Shown here: piece by piece, positions 21,283 through 30,028 of the stretch
Position numbering within the stretch: the stretch's first letter is position 1
How the letters are laid out: each line of letters starts with the position of its first letter
Source: Microbispora catharanthi
GTDB lineage: Bacteria; Actinomycetota; Actinomycetes; Streptosporangiales; Streptosporangiaceae
Direction of reading: 5' to 3'
DNA length: 64,000 nt
NCBI RefSeq assembly: GCF_006334915.2
Contig: NZ_VDMA02000014.1
Coordinates: forward strand, 124,001-188,000
Position numbers and translations under genes: made by a program
Notes under the pieces: generated by a model
What the model saw: only the letters and a program-made list of their open reading frames with translations
The model's database searches: none
Told to the model about the DNA's origin: nothing

Positions 21283-21936
21283 TCAGGACACGGCGGCGGC
21301 TTGTCTGCGCATCAGCAAATGGCCGCGGCGGAATCGTTCATCCTCCAAAGGCTCGCGCAGCATCCGCCCCACCTCGACGAACTCTTCCTCGCGGGCCAGG
21401 GCGGCCAGGTCGTCGATCGGCCACCGGTAGGCCGGCGTGACCTTGTGATCGAACTGCTGCACGGGACCGCCCTCGGATTCGAAGAAACCGAGCAGGAGGT
21501 AACCACCCGGGGCCAGCACCCGGCGGAACTCGGCGAAGTACGGCGGCAGCTCCGGCGGTGGGATGTGGATGACGGAGTACCAGGAGACCAGACCGCCCAG
21601 CTCGCCGTCGGCCACGTCGAAGGCGCCCATCGAACCCAGCTCGAAACGCAGGTCAGGGTGGTCTTTGCGGGCGATGTCGATCAGCGCGGGAGACAGGTCG
21701 ACGCCGAAGGCGTCCAGTCCGAGGTCACGCAGGTGTGCCGTCATGTACCCGGGACCGCAGCCGGCCTCGACGACGGGCCGGGGTCCGGCGGCCCGTACGA
21801 GTTCGGCGAACACGGCGACCATCGCACGATCCAGTGGCAGGCGGTCGAGCGAGTCTCGGGCGAGGTCGGCGTAGAGGTCGGCGACGGCGTCGTAGGCGTC
21901 CGCCGTCGCGGTCAGATAGGGGGAGGATTCGGCCAC
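21283..21936 (-). CDS. Class I SAM-dependent methyltransferase
   Basis: 217 aa from GTG 21936. SAM motif I is VVEAGCGPGYMTAHLRDLG, motif II GVDLSPALIDIARKD, followed by LGGLVSWYSVIHI and LAPGGYLLLGFFE. Small-molecule methyltransferases of this type (Methyltransf_25-like) have no predictable substrate. The same frame stays open to ATG 22170, which has a strong GAGGAGG site 7 nt upstream and would add a membrane helix; that longer form (296 codons, including stop) is a real alternative. I favour the shorter core because homology to the family starts there. Confidence 0.75.
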   Translation of the reverse strand: MAESSPYLTATADAYDAVADLYADLARDSLDRLPLDRAMVAVFAELVRAAGPRPVVEAGCGPGYMTAHLRDLGLDAFGVDLSPALIDIARKDHPDLRFELGSMGAFDVADGELGGLVSWYSVIHIPPPELPPYFAEFRRVLAPGGYLLLGFFESEGGPVQQFDHKVTPAYRWPIDDLAALAREEEFVEVGRMLREPLEDERFRRGHLLMRRQAAAVS

Positions 21937-22075
21937 GGCGGACGACTGTAGCTCATCGGTCGGCGAAAATCGTCGATCAGTGACCGGTCGGCGCGTCCTT
22001 CCGTATCCGGTCGGCTGACCGCGACCTAGACCCCCGGTGGCGTCCCCGAGGTCATGGGCCCTCACCAGCGAACCG

Positions 22076-22148
22076 CGGGCGAGCACCACAAGAAGCACCA
22101 CAAGGGTGAGCATCACAAGGGTGAGCACCACAAGGGCGTGCACCACTA
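22076..22148. repeat. Short repeats coding for HHKGE (+) or a hydrophobic helix (-)
   Basis: CACCACAAG units recur about five times. Read on the plus strand from ATG 22054 they give a 31-residue histidine/lysine peptide ending HHKGVHH at TAG 22147. Read on the minus strand they give LVVLTLVMLTLVVLLVVL, a membrane-helix-like segment in frame with the downstream methyltransferase. The minus reading has the better ribosome site (GAGGAGG before ATG 22170). The remainder of the 21937-22346 gap shows no other gene that I can support. Confidence 0.5.
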
Positions 22149-22346
22149 GCCGCTCGGACCGCATCGCCATGGCCGCTCCTCCTCGAGTCGGAGGGGGCGT
22201 CTTCCGTTGTCCGGCGAGGTGGGCCCCTGCGCCCGGTTCAACCGCAGAGGGCGGACGCTGACGCGCGACGCGCGGGCCTGACGGCCGCGCGGTAGATCTT
22301 TTCGTTCCATTTGCCATGCGGAGCCCATGCTCGGATACATTCGTGC

Positions 22347-23117
22347 ATGCGTTTCGTCCCCTTTGTCATGATTCTTGCGGGTTTGGTGGCAGGTACCGCC
22401 TCGCCGGCGTCGGCGATCACCCACGGCTCGGTCGATACGACCGATCACCCGGAAGTGGGAGCCCTCATCGGCGAGAAGCCGGAAAGCGACGGCACGTGGT
22501 CGTACTGCACCGGCACCCTCATCTCGCCGACCGTCTTCCTTACGGCCGCCCACTGCGGGAGCAAGGGGCAGAAGACCGCCCGGGTCTCCTTCGCCAGCCA
22601 TTACCAGTCCGGGGCGAAGCTCTACACCGGCCGCTACGTGCCCGACTCGAGATACAAGGGCGAGGCCTATGACCTGGCGGTCGTGGTCTTCTCCGAGCCT
22701 GTCGCCGGCATCGCGCCGGCCAAGCTGCCCACTCTGGGCCTGCTCGACCAGCTCAAGGCCGACGACAGTCTGAAGACCGCGCGCTTCACTCCGGTCGGGT
22801 ACGGCTCGGTGGACCCCACGAAGAAGCGGCACGGATGGCGGTATCACTACACCGACACGCGCAGTCAGACCTCCATCTCCTTCAAGCGCCTCGGCAGCAG
22901 GTGGCTCGACCTGGCGCCGGACCCCTCGGGCGGGGAGGGCGGAACCTGCTACGGCGACTCGGGCGGCCCCAACTACCTCGGAGGCCCCGACTCGAACCTG
23001 CTCGTGGCCACGACGATCAGCGGAGTGGACGACGCCTGCCGGACGACCAACGTCGACTACCGCCTGGACATCCCCGAGGTCCGGGAGTTCCTCGGCAAGT
23101 ACGTCACGCTCCCCTGA
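22347..23117 (+). CDS. Secreted trypsin-like serine protease (S1 family)
   Basis: 256 aa. A signal peptide (MRFVPFVMILAGLVAG...SPASA) precedes a short segment and the mature enzyme. The triad is visible: His69 in TAAHC, Asp109 in YDLAVV, Ser205 in CYGDSGGP. The mature start ITHGSVD resembles the IVGG-like N-terminus but lacks a clear activation site, so zymogen processing is uncertain. ATG 22347 begins the signal peptide; the upstream open frame has no support. It is a stand-alone extracellular protease gene. Confidence 0.87.
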   Translation: MRFVPFVMILAGLVAGTASPASAITHGSVDTTDHPEVGALIGEKPESDGTWSYCTGTLISPTVFLTAAHCGSKGQKTARVSFASHYQSGAKLYTGRYVPDSRYKGEAYDLAVVVFSEPVAGIAPAKLPTLGLLDQLKADDSLKTARFTPVGYGSVDPTKKRHGWRYHYTDTRSQTSISFKRLGSRWLDLAPDPSGGEGGTCYGDSGGPNYLGGPDSNLLVATTISGVDDACRTTNVDYRLDIPEVREFLGKYVTLP

Positions 23118-23124
23118 CGTCGCG

Positions 23125-23160
23125 CCCCCATTGGGGGTAGACATGTAACCCCAATGGGGG
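23125..23160. promoter_or_regulatory. Doubled palindromic operator before the Clp-N gene
   Basis: CCCCCATTGGGGG (23125-23137) and CCCCAATGGGGG (23149-23160) are each near-palindromes and are inverted relative to one another; their centres are 23 bp apart, about two helical turns. The pair ends 12 nt before the ATG. The downstream protein starts with a ribbon-helix-helix-like segment, so autoregulation is plausible. Confidence 0.6.
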
Positions 23161-23172
23161 TATGAATGATGC

Positions 23173-23994
23173 ATGCCTAAGATCAACGTGTATCTGCCGG
23201 ATGATCTGGCGGAGGCGGTCAAGGAAGCGGCACTTCCGGTGTCCGCGATCTGCCAGCGGGCGCTGGAGCAGGCGGTCCGCCGGGTGAGCGCCATCCGCGA
23301 GAGCATCCTCGGCGATTTCGAGATCGACGACCCCCGGCTGTCGCACTTCACGCCCAGGACCCGCGCCGTCTTCCGGCTGGCGCTGGAACGGGCCCGGGCC
23401 GAGAACGCCGCCGGCATCGGCACCGAGCACCTGCTCGCCGCGATGCTGGCCGAGGGGCAGAACCTCGCCCTGCACGTCCTGCGAGCCATGGAGGTCGAGC
23501 CCACCCTGGTCGAGCGCGACCTCGCGAGCCGCCGCCCGTCCATACCCGCCGCGACGGCCGGTCCAGAGCAGTCCGGGGACGAGGGAACGCTGAAGGACGG
23601 TCCGAGCCGGTTCGACGCGCACGCGGCCAACGCCCTCGAACTGGCGGTCACCGAGGCCCATGCGCTCGGGCACAACTACATCGGGTGCGAGCACCTGCTG
23701 CTCGGCCTGGTCGCCGAGCCCGACGGGATCGGCGGGCAGGTGCTGCGGGATCGGGGCGCCGAGCCACGCCTCACGCGGCGCGCGGTCGTCGCGGCGCTCG
23801 CCGGCTACGTCCACCTCCGGGCCCAGGCACAGGACGCCTCCGCATCCCAGGCCGCCCCTCAGGCCGGCTCCCAAGCCGCCGCGCAGGCCGTGGCGGCGGT
23901 CGTCCGTCAGGAGATCGCTCCGCTCCTGCGGCGCATCGAGCGGCTCGAGCAGCACGCCGGAGTCGCCGCGCCCGCGGAGGGCGAGGCCTCGTGA
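23173..23994 (+). CDS. RHH-like plus double Clp-N domain protein
   Basis: 273 aa. The first ~45 residues (MPKINVYLPDDLAEAVKEA...VSAICQRALEQAVRR) look like a ribbon-helix-helix DNA-binding domain of the CopG/MetJ type. Two Clp N-terminal repeats follow: about 60-115 (GTEHLLAAMLAEGQNLALHVL) and about 150-205 (GCEHLLLGLVAEPDGIGGQVL). The tail is Ala/Gln-rich then a short coiled coil. No ATPase domain is present. Clp-N repeats bind adaptors or substrates, so this may link DNA binding to proteolysis. A GTGA overlap couples it to the asparaginase. Confidence 0.75.
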   Translation: MPKINVYLPDDLAEAVKEAALPVSAICQRALEQAVRRVSAIRESILGDFEIDDPRLSHFTPRTRAVFRLALERARAENAAGIGTEHLLAAMLAEGQNLALHVLRAMEVEPTLVERDLASRRPSIPAATAGPEQSGDEGTLKDGPSRFDAHAANALELAVTEAHALGHNYIGCEHLLLGLVAEPDGIGGQVLRDRGAEPRLTRRAVVAALAGYVHLRAQAQDASASQAAPQAGSQAAAQAVAAVVRQEIAPLLRRIERLEQHAGVAAPAEGEAS

Positions 23995-24962
23995 CCGGAC
24001 GCGTGCTGCTGGTGGCGACGGGCGACGTCATGGCGTACGCCCGTCACACCAGACGCCCGGGGCTCGCGACGGCCGCCGACCTGCTGGCGGCCGTACCCGG
24101 GGATCTCGGTGTGGAGGTCGTGACCGAGGACGTGCAGGCCGAGCCGAGCTGGGACACCTCGCCCTCCACGATGCTGCGGCTGGCCCGGCGTGCCCGCTCG
24201 GCCCTGCTCGACGAGGGGTTCGACGGCGTGGTCGTCACCCACGGCCTGGACACGATCGAGGAGACGGCCTTCCTGACGGACCTGCTCGCAGGCCCCGCCG
24301 CTCTACGCGGTGGCATCGTGCTGACCGGCGCCGTGCGCGGGCTGGACGAGCTGTCGAGCGACGGCCCGCGCAACCTGGCGTCGTCCCTGGTCGCCGCCGC
24401 CGATCCCGCTCTTCGCGGCGTCGGCGCGGTGGTCTGCGTGAACGACGAGCTGCACGCGGCCCGCTGGGTCACGATGGCCGACGCGACGGGCGTGGCAGCC
24501 TTGTCGTCCACGCCCGCGCCGATCCTCGGCCGGGTGGCGGACGGCAGGGTCGAGATGACGGCGCCGCCGCCGCCGCGGCCCCCGGCCGCGCGGGGAGAGC
24601 CGGAGACGCACGTCGCGCTGATCAAGACGTACCCGGAGATGGACCCCGTGCTCGTCACGTCCGTCGTGGACGCCGGAGCCAGGGGTGTGGTGCTGGAGGG
24701 CACCGGCGCCGGGAACATCCCGATCACCCTGTACGCGACCCTCAGTGAGCTGGCGGAGTGGGACATCCCCGTGGTGGTGGCCTCGCGGTGCCGCACCCGG
24801 CCGGTCGCGCTGGAGGATCTGCCGCCGGCCCTGGGGCTGGCCACGAAGGTCGGCGCCATCGGGGCGCGCGGGCTGGCGGCGGTGAAGGCCCGATACGCCC
24901 TGATGGTGGCGCTCGGCGGGGGCGGGCGGAGCGCCGTCCGCGACTGGTTCGCCCGCCTCTGA
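23991..24962 (+). CDS. Asparaginase-family amidohydrolase
   Basis: 323 aa. The first catalytic Thr is in LLVATGDVMAYARH near residue 10, a variant of the usual TGGTI motif; the second Thr is in VVVTHGLDTIEETAFL (THGxDT). The C-terminal domain includes GVVLEGTGAGNIP. The family hydrolyses L-asparagine to aspartate and ammonia, though the altered first motif leaves substrate and activity less certain. The start GTG overlaps the Clp-N stop by 4 nt, so the two are co-translated. No signal peptide, so cytosolic. Confidence 0.85.
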   Translation: MTGRVLLVATGDVMAYARHTRRPGLATAADLLAAVPGDLGVEVVTEDVQAEPSWDTSPSTMLRLARRARSALLDEGFDGVVVTHGLDTIEETAFLTDLLAGPAALRGGIVLTGAVRGLDELSSDGPRNLASSLVAAADPALRGVGAVVCVNDELHAARWVTMADATGVAALSSTPAPILGRVADGRVEMTAPPPPRPPAARGEPETHVALIKTYPEMDPVLVTSVVDAGARGVVLEGTGAGNIPITLYATLSELAEWDIPVVVASRCRTRPVALEDLPPALGLATKVGAIGARGLAAVKARYALMVALGGGGRSAVRDWFARL

Positions 24963-24968
24963 CCGCCG

Positions 24969-26474
24969 TCAGGCATGTCCCTCGTTCAGCGGCGCCGGGA
25001 CGTTCTCCACCCGCGGCGGCTCGGCGTACGGGCCCGCGGCGCGGCGGATCGCGGCCTGCGAGGGCGCGGCGTCGGTGTTCTGCGGGCAACCGGAGACCGG
25101 CAGGCACAGCACGAACATGGCGCCGCCGTACGGCGACTCGGCCGCCACCAGGGTGCCGCAGTGGGCGCGGGCGATGTCGCGGGCGATGGCCAGGCCGAGG
25201 CCGGTGCCCCCGTGGCCCCTGCTGCGCGCCGTGTCCGACCTGGCGAACCGCTCGAAGATCCGCTCCCGTTCGCACACCGGTACGCCGGGACCGTCGTCGC
25301 CGACCCACAACTCGACGAAGCCGTCGTCGCGCCGGAGCCCGATCTCGACCACGCTCCGGGCGTGCCGCTGCGCGTTGTCGAGCAGGTTGGTCAGCAGCCG
25401 GGCGAGGTGGCGCGGCGCGGCGTGCATCCTGACGCCGTCCTCCAGCAGAAGGCGCACCGGTATCCGGTCGGTCCGGCGGGCGACCTCATCCCTGACCAGC
25501 TCCGACACGTCCACGGGCTTGCGGCCCGGGGCCGTCGCCCCCACCTTCGCCAGCAGGAGCAGGTCGTCGATGATCGCTTCCAGCCGCTCCACGTCGAGCA
25601 GCGCGTCCCTGAGCAGCGACCGCAGATCGGTCTCGTCGGGGTGAAGCTGCGCCTCCTCCAGCTGTGTGCGCAGGCCGGCGAGCGGAGTGCGCAGTTCGTG
25701 GGAGGCGTCCGCGGCGAACTCGCGCTGCCGCCGCAGCGCCCGCTCGGTGGTGAGCTTCGCCTGCTCGATGCGGGAGAGCGTGCTGTTCACGGTGCGGGCG
25801 AGCCGCGCGATCTCGTCGTCCCCGGCCGGTACGGGCACCCGGGTGTCCAGGTCGTTCACGTTGACGGTGGCCAGGTCGCTGCGGATGGCCTCGACGGGGC
25901 GCAGGGTGCGTCCGGCCACCTTCCAGGTGGCCCAGGCGGTGAGCAGCACGAGCACGGAGACCTCCGCGGTGAAGAGTAGATCGAACATCGCGACGGGAGT
26001 GAAGCCCTCGATGGGGCGTCCCGCGTACACGACGGGGGAGTCGGGCCCCGGCGTCACCCGCAGCGCGGACAGACGCAGGCAGCCGAACCCGTCGTGCGTG
26101 CAGGCCTGCAGGTCCTGCATCGGGTCCTGCTGGGACGGCCAGAAGGAAGTCAGCGGGGCCATCCCCCGGGCGGCGGGCGACGCGGCGAGCACCCGCCGAT
26201 TCGGAGCCACCACCTGGACCAGGTCGATCCCGGCCACCTGCGGATTGATGATGTGGCGGAAATGGCCCGCACGCCACGCGGCGGCGGTGAGCGCCGCCTC
26301 CTGGCGGGCGTCGAGCCAGACCGCCGTGGAGAACGCCTGCCGGGCCAGCATGCTGCCCAGGATCCCGGTGGGGATCAGCAGCAGGGTGGCGAGCGCCGTG
26401 ATGAGGACGGTGATGCGTCCTCGGATGGAATGAGGCTGGAACCTTCGCAATAGCGGTGGGCCGCTGACGTTCAT
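24969..26474 (-). CDS. Sensor histidine kinase (orphan)
   Basis: 501 aa. Two membrane helices (ITVLITALATLLLIPTGILG near 25 and LFTAEVSVLVLLTAWATWKV near 170) enclose an extracytoplasmic sensor. Then a HAMP domain (RTLRPVEAIRSDL), the dimerisation/phosphoacceptor box FAADASHELRTPLAG with His259, and the ATPase with LLTNLLDNAQRHA (N box), DDGPGVP and GGTGLGLAIARDIA. ATG 26474 has GAGGAGGA 6 nt upstream, which beats the longer start. No response regulator lies beside it, so the partner is elsewhere. It converges on the asparaginase gene with 6 nt between. Confidence 0.9.
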   Translation of the reverse strand: MNVSGPPLLRRFQPHSIRGRITVLITALATLLLIPTGILGSMLARQAFSTAVWLDARQEAALTAAAWRAGHFRHIINPQVAGIDLVQVVAPNRRVLAASPAARGMAPLTSFWPSQQDPMQDLQACTHDGFGCLRLSALRVTPGPDSPVVYAGRPIEGFTPVAMFDLLFTAEVSVLVLLTAWATWKVAGRTLRPVEAIRSDLATVNVNDLDTRVPVPAGDDEIARLARTVNSTLSRIEQAKLTTERALRRQREFAADASHELRTPLAGLRTQLEEAQLHPDETDLRSLLRDALLDVERLEAIIDDLLLLAKVGATAPGRKPVDVSELVRDEVARRTDRIPVRLLLEDGVRMHAAPRHLARLLTNLLDNAQRHARSVVEIGLRRDDGFVELWVGDDGPGVPVCERERIFERFARSDTARSRGHGGTGLGLAIARDIARAHCGTLVAAESPYGGAMFVLCLPVSGCPQNTDAAPSQAAIRRAAGPYAEPPRVENVPAPLNEGHA

Positions 26475-26674
26475 CGCCGTCCTCCTCGCGATGACATTCC
26501 CCTGCGGCACTGGCGGCGGACGGGCGCTCTCCGGCGTCGAAGTGGCCGTCCGGACGGCCTGCTGTGCCGATCTGATTCGGAATGAGAGGCTCGCAACGGC
26601 AGGCGGAGTGGTCGCTGAGGCGTTCTGCCTGGTCAGGCCGCTACTTCTCGGCTCCGCACCAACGCTAGCACTAG

Positions 26675-26708
26675 ACTTGAAGAGTTCAAGTAAAGGAATC
26701 GTTCAAGT
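26675..26708. promoter_or_regulatory. TTGAA inverted repeat with extra half-site
   Basis: ACTTGAA-GAG-TTCAAGT (26675-26691) has perfect 7-bp arms, and a further half-site TTCAAGT sits at 26702-26708. It lies in the 415-nt gap between the divergent histidine kinase and Bax-inhibitor genes. The regulator is unknown. Apart from this and the sites at 26792-26825, I see no gene in the gap. Confidence 0.5.
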
Positions 26709-26791
26709 TTGCTCTGCGGTCGGCGTCGGCCGTCGATTTCGGTGAGCGACGACGGGAACTCGCCCGGAAGCCTGATCGTTGCCACTGTGGT

Positions 26792-26825
26792 GGAGTGGCG
26801 CTCCCACTTGTAGGAGCACCGCTCC
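26792..26825. promoter_or_regulatory. Two-site GGAGC..GCTCC operator before the Bax-inhibitor gene
   Basis: GGAGTGGCGCTCC (26792-26804) and GGAGCACCGCTCC (26813-26825) are two near-palindromes 21 bp apart. The second is identical to a site upstream of the TetR gene at 63916-63928 and the first differs by one base from the site at 63892-63904. This suggests control by a TetR-family protein of that type. Confidence 0.6.
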
Positions 26826-26889
26826 TCGGGCACCATCCCCACTAGGCCGCGCAGCGGCTGATCAGTGAGTCGCGTCCTGGAGGAAGCGA

Positions 26890-27675
26890 ATGGAGAGCAA
26901 GAACCCCATATTCAGTCGGCGCGGGGCGGCTGGTCAGCAGGCGTGGGCCGGTCCGACGCCCAGCGTGCAGCAGCTGAACCAGATGTACGCCACCCCCTCG
27001 TACGCTCCCCCGGCGGCGCGGACCATGACGATCGACGACGTCGTGGTGCGCGGCTTCATGACCCTCGGCACGCTCGTCGTGTCGGCGGCCCTGGCCTGGT
27101 ACTTCAACGTCGGCTGGGGGCTGGCGGCGCCGGCGATGATCGTGGGCCTGATCCTCGGGCTCATCGTGTCGTTCCGGCAGAGCACGAATCCGGCGCTGAT
27201 CCTCGGCTACTCCGTGTGCTACGGCGTCGCCATCGGCGTACTGAGCCACATGTACGACAATGTCTACAACGGCATCGTCCTGCAGGCCGTGCTCGGCACG
27301 ATGGTGGCCTTCGGCGGCACGCTGGCCGTGTACGCGCTGAAGATCTTCCGGCCGACTCCGAAGTTCGCCAAGTTCGTGATCGCCGCCGCGTTCGGCGCGA
27401 TCGGCCTGTTGCTGATCAACTGGATCGCGAGCATCTTCGTCAGCGGTGGCCTGGGCCTGCGCACCGACAGCCCCATCGGCTGGGTCTTCAGCATCGGCAT
27501 GATCCTGCTCGGCTGCTTCTTCCTGCTGCTCGACTTCAGCGAGATCGAGCAGGGGGTGCGGGCCGGCGTGCCGGAGCGCTACTCGTGGCTGATGGCGTTC
27601 GGCCTGACCCTGAGCCTCGTCTGGCTCTACCTGGAGATCCTCCGCTTCATCAGCTACTTCACGAACAACGACTAG
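26890..27675 (+). CDS. Bax inhibitor-1 / YccA family membrane protein
   Basis: 261 aa. After a ~45-residue polar N-terminus, seven hydrophobic helices can be drawn, starting with GFMTLGTLVVSAALAWYF and ending with MAFGLTLSLVWLYLEILRF. Features such as VLGTMVAFGGTLAVYALKIF and the intramembrane acidic residues (LLLDFSEIEQG) fit the BI-1/YetJ group, which in bacteria includes a pH-sensitive calcium leak. ATG 26890 follows GGAGGAAGCG. It has its own promoter region with candidate TetR-type sites and its own terminator. Confidence 0.9.
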   Translation: MESKNPIFSRRGAAGQQAWAGPTPSVQQLNQMYATPSYAPPAARTMTIDDVVVRGFMTLGTLVVSAALAWYFNVGWGLAAPAMIVGLILGLIVSFRQSTNPALILGYSVCYGVAIGVLSHMYDNVYNGIVLQAVLGTMVAFGGTLAVYALKIFRPTPKFAKFVIAAAFGAIGLLLINWIASIFVSGGLGLRTDSPIGWVFSIGMILLGCFFLLLDFSEIEQGVRAGVPERYSWLMAFGLTLSLVWLYLEILRFISYFTNND

Positions 27676-27688
27676 CCGTACGAGCGGA

Positions 27689-27725
27689 AGGGGTGCCGTT
27701 CCTCCGGGAGCGGCACCCCTTTGTT
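27689..27725 (+). terminator. Intrinsic terminator after the Bax-inhibitor gene
   Basis: AGGGGTGCCG pairs with CGGCACCCCT across a GC-rich loop, followed by TTTGTT. It starts 14 nt after the stop codon. Confidence 0.85.
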
Positions 27726-27862
27726 GCGCTATATCAGGATCTGGTGATCGGCACTGCAACTTTCGATCAACATCCTGTAACAAATCAATGCCACTGAGGT
27801 CTTGTCAAGCGCGGACCGGTGATGCACTGTGACACAAAGCAGCCTTTTCCGTGGAGGTGCCC

Positions 27863-28081
27863 ATGTCGTTGAACCACTCACCGGAGACCCAGAACAAGCT
27901 GATCGCCCGTGTCCCGTCCATAACCGGGCGCGACCTCCCAGAGTGGTTCGAAGCCATCGACAACGGCCCGTCGTTCCTACGCTGCGAAGAGCGGGCCAAC
28001 TGGCTCGCCGACGAGCACGGGCTGAGCCACGGCTACGCCGCCGCGATCGTCCTCGAGCACGAACGGCGCCGTCGCTTCTAG
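27863..28081 (+). CDS. DUF4287 domain protein
   Basis: 72 aa small soluble protein, with LPEWFEAIDNGPSF and the C-terminal EERANWLADEHGLSHGYAAAIVLEHERRRR. This matches the DUF4287 family, often annotated only as hypothetical and common in actinomycetes. ATG 27863 has GGAGG 6 nt upstream; the GTG 12 nt earlier contains part of that site. No enzymatic motif is visible. It is flanked by the Bax-inhibitor terminator and the PPOX-fold gene. Confidence 0.85.
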   Translation: MSLNHSPETQNKLIARVPSITGRDLPEWFEAIDNGPSFLRCEERANWLADEHGLSHGYAAAIVLEHERRRRF

Positions 28082-28175
28082 ACCGGGGCGCGGGAGGGGC
28101 AGTGACGTCCCGCGCACGCCAGCAGCAGCCGTACCACGTTCTGTACGGAGGCTTCCGTCCTGAGGCAGCACTGAC

Positions 28176-28201
28176 GCGCCCGCACCGGCCGGTGCGGGCG
28201 C
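28176..28201. terminator. Perfect 26-bp palindrome between DUF4287 and the PPOX gene
   Basis: GCGCCCGCACCGG followed by its exact reverse complement forms a hairpin with an 11-bp stem if four bases loop out, then ATCATTGTT. It lies 95 nt after DUF4287 and 12 nt before the next ATG, so it may be a terminator or a translation-blocking hairpin. Confidence 0.55.
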
Positions 28202-28212
28202 ATCATTGTTCT

Positions 28213-28623
28213 ATGGATCTCGACAAGGCGCGTGAGTTCGTCAGGAGCAACCACCGAGCGGTCATGCTGACCCGCTATCCGGACGGGAGGCCGCAGACCT
28301 CCCCGGTGACCGTCGGCTGCGACAAGGACGGCTACATCGTGATCAGCAGCCGCGAGACGGCCGTCAAGACCCGCAACCTGCGGGAGAACCCCCAGGTCGT
28401 GCTCACCGTGATGACCGACGCCTTCTATGGCGAGTGGATGCAGATCGAGGGCATCGCCCACGTCGTCTCGCTGCCGGACGCGATGGAGCCTCTGGTGCAG
28501 TACTACCGCGACATCAGCGGCGAGCACCCGGACTGGGACGACTACCGCGCCGTGATGATCAAGGACAAGCGGGTGATCATCCGGGTCGAGCCCACGCGCG
28601 CGGGCCCCAATTACCACGGCTGA
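28213..28623 (+). CDS. PPOX-class (split beta-barrel) F420/FMN-dependent oxidoreductase
   Basis: 136 aa. The pyridoxamine-phosphate-oxidase fold shows as [27 protein letters not shown] at the start, then [23 protein letters not shown], and the C-terminal [19 protein letters not shown]. The family includes actinobacterial F420H2-dependent reductases and FMN proteins; this short form fits the F420-dependent subgroup best, which is inference. ATG 28213 has no ribosome site and lies 12 nt after a perfect palindrome. Confidence 0.82.
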   Translation: MDLDKAREFVRSNHRAVMLTRYPDGRPQTSPVTVGCDKDGYIVISSRETAVKTRNLRENPQVVLTVMTDAFYGEWMQIEGIAHVVSLPDAMEPLVQYYRDISGEHPDWDDYRAVMIKDKRVIIRVEPTRAGPNYHG

Positions 28624-28628
28624 GTTCG

Positions 28629-28658
28629 CGCCGGTCCCGGCCCTGGCCGGGACCGGCG
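28629..28658. terminator. Bidirectional hairpin between the convergent PPOX and thiolase genes
   Basis: CGCCGGTCCCGGC pairs with GCCGGGACCGGCG (13-bp stem, 4-nt loop). It sits six nucleotides after the PPOX stop and 13 nt before the thiolase stop, in the position of a shared terminator. Confidence 0.75.
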
Positions 28659-28671
28659 TGACTCCCGTCGC

Positions 28672-29889
28672 TCAGGACAGCCGCTCCAGGACCATCGCCA
28701 TGCCCTGGCCGCCGCCGACGCACATCGTCTCCAGCCCGATCGACTTGTCGTGGAACCGGAGGCTGTTGACCAGCGTGGAGGTGATGCGGGCGCCGGTCAT
28801 GCCGAAGGGGTGGCCCACCGCGATCGCGCCTCCGTTCACGTTGAGCCGCTCGATGTCGATGCCCAGCTCCTGGTAGGAGGGGATCACCTGGGCCGCGAAC
28901 GCCTCGTTGATCTCGACCAGGTCGACGTCGCCGATCGACATGCCCGCGCGGGCGAGGGCCTGCCGCGACGCCTCGATCGGGCCCAGCCCCATGATCTCGG
29001 GGGACAGGCCGGTGACGCCGGTCGACACGATCCGGGCGAGCGGCGTGATGCCCAGCTCGGCGGCCTTGGTGTCGCTCATGACGACCACCGCGGCGGCGCC
29101 GTCGTTCAGCGGGCAGCAGTTGCCCGCCGTCACCGTGCCGTCCGGCCGGAAGACCGGCTTGAGCTGCGAGACCGCCTCGTACGTCGTGCCGGCCCTGGGA
29201 CCGTCGTCCTTGCTCGCCACGGTGCCGTCGGGGAGCGTCACCGGGGTGATGTCGCTCTCCCAGAAGCCGTTGGCGACGGCCTTCTCGGCGAGGTTCTGCG
29301 AGCGCACGCCGAACTCGTCCTGCTCGCGCCGCGAGACGCCCCTCAGGGCCGCGACGTTCTCGGCCGTCTGACCCATGGCGATGTAGACGTCCGGCAGCGC
29401 GCCGTCCTCGCGCGGGTCGTGCCACACCGGCGCACCACCCTTCGCGGTCTCCTCCGTCCGCGCCTTCGCCTCGTCGAACAGCGGGCTCTGCGCCTGGGGC
29501 ATGTCGGAGCTGCCGTTCGTGAAGCGGGAGACGGTCTCGACACCCGCCGAGATGAACACGTCGCCCTCGCCCGCCTTGATGGCGTGGAACGCCATCCGGG
29601 TCGTCTGGAGAGAAGAGGAGCAGTAGCGGGTCACCGTGGTGCCCGGCACGTTGTCGAGCCCGAGCATCACCGCGACCACGCGTCCCAGGTTGTGGCCCTG
29701 CTCGCCGCCGGGGAGCCCGCAGCCCAGCATGAGGTCGTCAACGTCGTTCGGGTCGAGCTGCGGCACCTTCGCCAGCGCGGCGCGGACCATCTGCACGGTC
29801 AGGTCGTCCGGGCGGATGTCCTTGAGTGACCCCTTGAAGGCGCGGCCGATCGGCGACCGCGCGGTCGCCACGATGACTGCCTCGGGCAT
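28672..29889 (-). CDS. Thiolase (acetyl-CoA C-acyltransferase)
   Basis: 405 aa. The nucleophile is Cys90 in [17 protein letters not shown]; other active-site features are [16 protein letters not shown] (His) and the C-terminal [18 protein letters not shown] (Cys). This is the catalytic set of FadA-type thiolases, which cleave 3-ketoacyl-CoA in beta-oxidation or condense acetyl-CoA. ATG 29889 is preceded by GGAG, giving [15 protein letters not shown] at the N-terminus, the family start. No fadB-like partner is adjacent. Confidence 0.93.
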   Translation of the reverse strand: MPEAVIVATARSPIGRAFKGSLKDIRPDDLTVQMVRAALAKVPQLDPNDVDDLMLGCGLPGGEQGHNLGRVVAVMLGLDNVPGTTVTRYCSSSLQTTRMAFHAIKAGEGDVFISAGVETVSRFTNGSSDMPQAQSPLFDEAKARTEETAKGGAPVWHDPREDGALPDVYIAMGQTAENVAALRGVSRREQDEFGVRSQNLAEKAVANGFWESDITPVTLPDGTVASKDDGPRAGTTYEAVSQLKPVFRPDGTVTAGNCCPLNDGAAAVVVMSDTKAAELGITPLARIVSTGVTGLSPEIMGLGPIEASRQALARAGMSIGDVDLVEINEAFAAQVIPSYQELGIDIERLNVNGGAIAVGHPFGMTGARITSTLVNSLRFHDKSIGLETMCVGGGQGMAMVLERLS

Positions 29890-30028
29890 GTGACTCTCCT
29901 GCCTGATCTCGTGCCCCTCCACTCAGGGTTCGGGGGGCCTCCTTCCCGGAGGTTACCCCTCGGTACGCCGCCCGCCACGCCCCGGGCCCCACTCACCAGA
30001 ATTTTGTACTACTGCACAAGTCGATCAA

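Noticed and set aside
26633..26842. Small minus-strand frame between the histidine kinase and BI-1 genes
   Set aside because: It overlaps the operator region, has no ribosome site and no recognisable feature.
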